Shown: positions 58,355 to 64,000 of the stretch, one piece after another
Position numbering within the stretch: position 1 is the first letter of the stretch
Layout of the letters: every line of letters starts with the position of its first letter
Source of the DNA: Ceriagrion tenellum
Lineage: Eukaryota; Arthropoda; Insecta; Odonata; Coenagrionidae
Direction: 5' to 3'
Length of the DNA: 64,000 nt
Assembly: GCA_963169105.1 (NCBI GenBank)
Contig: OY720636.1
Location: 138,871,747 to 138,935,746, forward strand
The notes under the pieces: generated by a model
Database searches by the model: none
Told to the model about the DNA's origin: nothing
The model's input: the letters and a program-made list of their open reading frames with translations, nothing else
Made by a program: the position numbers and the translations under genes

Positions 58355-61300
58355 TTCGGAAATTCGAGAGCGCTGCCTGTTTTATTTATTTTTTACCTCC
58401 GTGGATCTTATTCCTCTTATTTTTTTCTGTCAGGCTCATATTTCAAGTAATCGAGCGATTCCTTTCCTTGTTCGAGTACGAGAGTATTCTTGGAGAGCTT
58501 TACATTTTTTTAAATGGGATATTTTATCGTGTTTTAATCAACTTTCTCGAGTTGCACTTCTGCTGGCTGGAAAAACTCCGTGATTTCCCTGGCCGTAGAT
58601 TTTTCCATCCAGTGTTTGATGTGTGCTCGACGTTGCATTTCACCTGGAGTCTTAAATGTATTGATTCTATTTTGCCTCATCCATAAGCAATGTACTCTTT
58701 CTTTTAATGTACACATCCGTTTAAACGCAAAACTTGTCCTCGAGTGATTGCTTTTTTGGAGAAATTTGACTTTAAGTTTCTTATTATTTTGCTCTTTAAT
58801 CGGTACATCCAGTTTAAGTTAATCGACCAAGGAAATGTATATCAATATCAGCATTTTTCTGCTCTTGTTCACGCGTATCTATTACTCTTCCAAATACATT
58901 CTAATGAGCTTTCAATTCCACACCAGAAAATTATATACTGTATATATTACAATGGCATTAACAGATACTCTAAGTAACTAATAGTTATTTAGTTAAACAT
59001 ATCCTGGAGTAGAGTATTTTCTATTGAAAATCATACCATCAAACACAAAGTTGTTGTTAAAAATTGTTTGTTAAACTACTCTTCTTCATGTGTGTAGCCT
59101 ACGTAAGAGCCTGCATGATTTTATAAGCTATACATTTTTTTTTACCATTTTACAGAAGTCAATACGTTTATCTAATCTATTCAAGATACAAGGAAATTGC
59201 TCTCATGAAGCCAGTTATTGAAATCTTTTAAAGTGGATAGTGAAATGAAGAAGAGTTAGAGCTATTCTGCCATTCTATCTTGTGGCTGTTCTAAACCCAT
59301 TTCCTCTTAAGAGTGATGTATCAACCCCATCTTCGTCTTATGCCTCGACTACTCTTTCCTCGGACTACATTTTGTACATTTTAGCCGGCAAATTTAAACA
59401 CGCTTAACAGTGCGAGCAGTCTTGGTTTCTGGGGGGTTTATTAAGGATAGATAATTAGAAAATACATAAAACATAATTCTTCGAAACAACGATATGAACA
59501 ATAAATTTTTCAACATCAGCTACACTTCAAGCGCGTCATGGCTTAAGTATTTCCATTTGTGAACTGTTTCGGAAATTGAAATTGCATGTAATTATTAAGA
59601 AACTCCATAGTGCTCTGGTCGATAATTATATTTAAATGTCAATATGTTTCACCGTGGTGTGTACTTAATTCATCATAAGAGGTTCACGGAAAAAAGTGGT
59701 CACTATGTATTTCATTCACAGATTTTTTCCAGGTGGAGGTGTAAAACAAATACCCCTACTTGACTAAGAATTTTTTGTTGTTTCTTTGTTTGCCTACGTA
59801 TAATGTTTAAATGGCATTTGTTTCTTGCTTTTTCAGGTAAGAAAAAATCATGGTGTTGCCCAAATAACATTTCTGTAAGTAGATTAATGGTAAATTTAAT
59901 TTTAAACCTATTGACTGGAATTGTAAATAGTGAACATATATATATTTTTATCCTATTCTTGCATAAATCAAAGTCAATGGAAAGTATTTGTGTCACATTT
60001 TCATTTGAAATCCGTAACCCTTTTGTGTTAGTCTTGAAGGTCTTTGAATTACCAACTTCCTATTTTGCTTATTATTATAGCAAACATCGATTTAAAATTG
60101 ATATATCTTTAATTTTTGCGATTTTAATTACCATTTTTTATGATAAAATTTGGCTGATAATATCAAAATAAAAATTTTGCTAATATTAATGCCGATTAAA
60201 TTTGGTACGTATGCTAGGCAGTGAAAGAAATCATTTGATAAATAGGCCAATGCAAGTAAATCATCTATTCTTATTCGGAGGTTGAGTATAGTTATTTCAA
60301 TAGCCTTTTTAAAGCAGAAAATATATCGTTGTAAACGTATTAAAGCAAACATCTTGCCCAGATATTTGGAAATATTGTTAATAATAGGCAGATTAATTTC
60401 ATTGGCAAGTTTTCACAAGGATACTGAGAGCAAAAATCCTCACTTGGCCAATCCTCAACTTTCTTTTGTATAGGAGACACAAACTATAAACAAATAACCT
60501 CACTCATCTGTTTCAACATTTAATTTTTCTTACAGCTTGAATAAGTGATATTTAATCAAATATTTCAATTCGAGCAAAGTTGAATGGAATATTATAATTT
60601 TTGGGCCGAATCGTTTAAAATGCTTGCTGTCTCCATTTTGTTAAACATGCTAATTAGAATTACTATATTTATATGAGTTTAAATAAAATTAGTAATTATA
60701 AAAAAGTATAAATAAAAAGTACGCAAAGGTAGAGTTTTAAATGGCCGACTAAGATGTTCATAGACTTTTTCATATTTGCTCAAATACACTTCTGGTAAAA
60801 CTGTTTGATTCCATAATTTGGTGCAATATTTCTTAAATCAAGTGATGTCTCATTTTAAATTAGATTGCTGCATCAAATATATTCTCAAATATTAATAATA
60901 TCGAATTAGTGCTCACCTAGTGATCATTAATTTATGGTTTTATGATGAGAAACATGTTCTCAGGGTCGCGGTGAGTATAAGGACTAATTTATTTACATGG
61001 ACGCTGGCTACTACAATCATTTATCTGTGTAATATAATATTTCGTTCAAAAATAACGGTCGCTATTCGTGAAAGCACTGCTTTTCTTTTCTTCCACTGTG
61101 CTAATGCCTTAACAAAAATAATGTAGTCATAATTTAACATTTGTCTGTTCTCTGCTATTACTTTCGGTAGGATATTAACCAATTTAATATTGCAGACATT
61201 AAATGAATTGGAGAGTAGTATCTCTAGTTTAGCATGAAATTTCAGTCCGACGAAAATGCTTTAGTCGATAGACAATTAAATTAGACGCTATGGTGGTTAA

Positions 61301-61735
61301 TACATATATACTTCTCTTCAATTCTAAATGGTTCAGCTCTGTCCTCAAATATTGCAGTGTTCATTCGACTTCTTTTTCGGGGTCATGCAATGATGAAAAA
61401 TTGCACAGCGACGAAAGTCAGGAGGCAGTATAATATTCAATTGTTACTTTAATGCATGCTTTAATGCATGAAACTTTGCATGTTTAGAAATATATAAAAA
61501 AAGGTCATATAACTTATGTTTACAAATATATTTTATTTTCTTTTCTGGAGAAGTAATAGCTGTAAAGATAGAGAATCAAGTCCGGATATAACCGACATGA
61601 CGTAATGGAGATCATTTCTCCAAACAGTGGCGTCAACACGCGTAGGAAGATTTGCACACATTGGGTGAGCTCCAATTCGTTTCGGCTGAGACTGAGAATA
61701 GGCATCCTCTTCGAATTTCCTCACGAGATTGGCTT
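58355..61735. other. no gene seen
   Basis: Long AT-rich stretch. The plus frame 59,803-60,171 (122 codons) is I/F/L/K-rich, as expected from AT-rich DNA, and shows no domain. A 12-bp exact tandem duplication (ctttaatgcatg) lies at 61,447-61,470. Confidence 0.45.
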
Positions 61736-61739
61736 GGAG

Positions 61740-62135
61740 CCATTAAGCCGCCACCTCCCCACCCCCCAACGCACCCCGCGACCTAGACACCCGCAAGCCA
61801 TCTCTGTCACATCTGTCATGCGAGAAACCTATTTCTCGACCTATCTCACTCTCCTGATCCGCTGAGATAAGGGGAGGGAGTTGGAGGGGGTGAGAGAGGG
61901 ATGAGGAGGTTGGAGGGTGAGGAGGTGGCAAAAGAGGAAGGATCCTCGAGATGAGAATCGAGGCCGAGACGTCATTCGTCACTCGGGCCGCCCACATTCT
62001 CATTCTCACGATTTTCGATTTTTCCTCTCTCCCCCTCTCTCTCTCTCTCCCACTCTCTCTCTCGCGACCGCACACATTCTCGAGTGCCCAAAGTGCTCAT
62101 TCCCAACGCCTCTCCTCACGAGCACTCGTACGCAA
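61740..62135. other. skew-switching island (Y-R-Y)
   Basis: C-rich at 61,745-61,800, purine-rich at 61,863-61,935, then CT-rich with (CT)n at 62,025-62,063. CpG occurs throughout. Overlapping frames on both strands show no domain. The SINE at 62,239-62,539 inserted just beyond it. Confidence 0.5.
62025..62063. repeat. (CT)n-rich tract
   Basis: A CT dinucleotide run with small C interruptions, within the island. Confidence 0.85.
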
Positions 62136-62226
62136 ACGAGTTCCGTGTCACGAAAGTGGTTCTCATCACATCCTTTTGGCCGGCATACACTGAATTCCAT
62201 GCAATTCGTGCTATCAGTTTTCGCCA

Positions 62227-62238
62227 CCTGTCTTTACA
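62227..62238. repeat. target-site duplication, 3' copy
   Basis: cctgtctttaca, identical to 62,540-62,551 and immediately flanking the SINE. Confidence 0.85.
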
Positions 62239-62539
62239 GGATTGGATATTTGGGGAGGTGACCGACACCTAAGGTTTTTTGTGCCAGAGGGGATAGGTAA
62301 GGGAGGAAGGGTGGAGAGAAACCCGGCGTCGGCATTAGTCTGCTCTTAACGAAAGGCGCCAAGGGGACCACGGCTTAACGTCTCACCCAACAGACGGGAT
62401 ACTGTACTTGAAGTACCATCTACAAGACACTCAAGTAAGGTCGGATTTCCTCTGAAAAACACCTTCCTCTGCAGGGATTTGATCCCTGGCCTCCCGTATG
62501 GTTAGCCAGTACTCTAGTTACCACACCAACCCGATCCCC
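62239..62539 (-). mobile_element. tRNA-derived SINE with intact target-site duplications
   Basis: On the minus strand it has an A-box-like tggtgtggtaactagag (62,528-62,512) and a B-box-like ggatcaaatcc (62,485-62,475). A conserved-looking body follows, with gagacgttaagccgtggtcc (62,385-62,366), ggcgcc and gacgccgggtttctctccac (62,331-62,312). The copy is flanked by cctgtctttaca at 62,227-62,238 and again at 62,540-62,551, an exact 12-bp duplication. The central domain resembles the deeply conserved SINE domains (Nin-type) as I remember them; that needs an alignment. The 3' end is not a poly(A). Confidence 0.85.
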
Positions 62540-62551
62540 CCTGTCTTTACA
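62540..62551. repeat. target-site duplication, 5' copy
   Basis: cctgtctttaca, identical to 62,227-62,238, adjacent to the 5' end of the minus-strand SINE. Confidence 0.85.
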
Positions 62552-62554
62552 ATC

Positions 62555-63270
62555 TCTCGTAAGAGTTTCTCACTGTCCGCTCACCATCGAATACGAGGCA
62601 TGAAAATCGATGCAAGCTCGGAGCAAGGAGGCACGAAAAGTAGTGTAAAATGACATCTGAACTATTTTTTCCATGAGAGAAGCTATATACACTAAGTACT
62701 GAATAGAGTATTGGAGATAGCAGCTTTGCCTTTTACATCAGTGTTAAGATTTCAGTTGCTTCTGATTATGATTTTGGGTAATTATTTGGATCAGAACTAG
62801 ATATTTGTGGGTAGGATGATATTGGGGTGGTACAATACACTTACCAATAGTTATACCTAAAAAATATCCAGTTTTAGTGCAATATGGGATATTTTCCTTT
62901 GTGCCACAACACGCAATGCAAGACTTACTACTATATGCGCAGTTCTACTGCCTCCATCCATACGCAAGTCCTTCCCGTAGTCGCCGCGCCGTGGCAAATA
63001 CGGGAGGGACTCGCCGCTCTTGGATCCTTCGTCTCACCCCTTACTCTTTCCGCCTCTCGTGACCACTCTGATGGATGCCGCTCGTTCCATGCGCTGGGGA
63101 ATTCCCTTTCTTTGGGGAGCTTGTGGGATGTATCTCTGGCAGAGGAATATGGACGAGAATAGTCGTAGAAAAGGTAGAGGAATAATCCTCGCGTTTTGTA
63201 CACTGTCCATAGTCTTGAAGCTTTCAGGTTCAGCAAAATACTGGTGATCGCTTTTGATACATTCTATTTA
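62555..63270. other. no gene seen; modest GC-richer patch
   Basis: AT-rich to about 62,930, then a CpG-containing patch at 62,960-63,120 with overlapping plus and minus frames of 61 to 101 codons. No domain is visible in any of them. Confidence 0.4.
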
Positions 63271-63273
63271 GAC

Positions 63274-63424
63274 CAGTGGCTCTTAACCTTTGGCTTTTCT
63301 CGAACCAACAATTATATGATTGAGAAGCGCACCACTGAGTGTAATTAATGACCATAAAATGATGACAGCCTTTGTATGCAGGCGTGCAATCGGTGCTACG
63401 TGAACCGGGGGTTAAGAACTACTC
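63274..63424. mobile_element. hAT-type MITE
   Basis: The left end cagtggctcttaacc (63,274) and the right end ggttaagaactactc (ending 63,424) are inverted repeats with 3 mismatches in 15. The CAGTGGTTCTTAACC style is classic for hAT terminal repeats. The 8-bp flanks atttagac (63,266-63,273) and atgtagct (63,425-63,432) agree at 5 positions, a possible worn target duplication. At 151 bp there is no coding capacity. Confidence 0.6.
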
Positions 63425-63429
63425 ATGTA

Positions 63430-64000
63430 GCTCATAGCTCAAGAAAGTCCTATTCTTATAAGAACTCTTGGTTTTACCGCCAATGCATTGATTCATTATT
63501 CTTTAAATGAGGAGTGTTAAGTTGCGTCTTTAATTTTTCGTAACCTCTGCCATTTAAAATGTGTCATCCAATAAAGCATTAACACCGAAGGGTGGTAGAA
63601 GTAGCACAGAACATACCTCCATTTCATTTTCTTTAGGCAAAACACTTGAGGGAATCAGTGAGACGACTGGAACTATCACTTTGCGTTAAATTATTTACAT
63701 CCTTCACCGATACTTCTAGAAATTCCGCATTTCGGGCTGGCAAATATGCATTTGCGACTTAGTAATCGGACTAAAAAATTAGTAAATTACCAAGTTTTGT
63801 TTTGTAGAGAACCGTAGTCAAAGTGTAGGAAGAGTGCGTGTGGAAAGGCATTTCTCGCGTAATTTAGAGCATGCGATGGTGAAGGAGGTGAATCGATGAC
63901 TGCCTCATCCCACCGTGCTAGCGGGAGGAGAAATAAAATCGATTAATTCACACGTGGTGAATTAATGTGTATTTAAAAGCGAGTCAAGGATGCGACAAGC
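63430..64000. other. no gene seen; palindromic E-box at the end
   Basis: AT-rich. A 25-bp perfect-arm palindrome (63,942-63,966) surrounds CACGTG (63,951-63,956), with attaat/attaat-type arms. No exon seen. Confidence 0.45.

Noticed and set aside
62470..62540. A true tRNA gene on the minus strand
   Set aside because: A- and B-boxes are present, but acceptor-stem pairing is not convincing and a SINE body with flanking target duplications follows, so it is a tRNA-derived SINE head.
1..64000. CRISPR array, prokaryotic operon, integron or phage content
   Set aside because: No regularly spaced direct repeats with unique spacers and no dense co-directional coding; composition and LINE/SINE/hAT content are eukaryotic.

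Overview
This window reads as eukaryotic, most likely arthropod (insect-like), nuclear DNA. It is a gene desert or possibly the inside of a very long intron. The bulk is AT-rich and non-coding. There are no bacterial-style operons, ribosome binding sites or dense reading frames, and I find no host protein-coding exon, tRNA gene or rRNA gene that I can name. The arthropod assignment rests on the style of the retrotransposon reverse transcriptases and the tRNA-derived SINEs. It is an inference, not a taxonomic identification.

The recognisable content is old mobile DNA. Four non-LTR retrotransposon (LINE) relics are visible by their reverse transcriptase motifs: about 18.96-20.09 kb (minus), 24.15-24.96 kb (plus), 40.59-41.21 kb (plus), and 48.41-50.17 kb (minus; CR1-like, with an ORF1 relic and the endonuclease missing). 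A broken hAT transposase lies at 52.38-54.10 kb (minus) and contains one plausible small intron. A probable LINE 3' tail (28.02-28.59 kb, minus) adjoins a head-to-head pair of tRNA-derived SINEs (28.60-28.99 kb) that forms a long inverted repeat. A second, better preserved SINE (62,239-62,539, minus) has exact 12-bp target-site duplications. Shorter structures are a foldback element at 14.05-14.18 kb, a palindrome at 16.37 kb beside a terminal-inverted-repeat-bounded segment (16.42-17.12 kb), and a hAT-type MITE at 63.27-63.42 kb.

The other large-scale feature is a scattered series of GC-richer, CpG-containing islands of roughly 0.2-1 kb that are strikingly purine- or pyrimidine-rich on one strand. 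Several switch from purine-rich to pyrimidine-rich (or the reverse) inside the island: 7.62-8.16, 11.42-12.06, 21.54-22.06, 26.06-26.80, 44.04-44.50, 47.51-47.87, 57.24-58.35 and 61.74-62.13 kb. Most long reading frames in the window sit in these islands and look like composition artefacts. One island holds a GC-rich 85-nt hairpin (21,579-21,663) and one a four-run G-quadruplex motif (26,472-26,490). A diverged tandem duplication at 3.96-4.74 kb pairs an island-edge copy with a copy that has decayed toward AT.

These parts do not work together as a pathway. I did not find a convincing new multi-gene system. The best leads are the skew-switching islands, the structured hairpin, the SINE inverted pair and the intron-bearing hAT relic.
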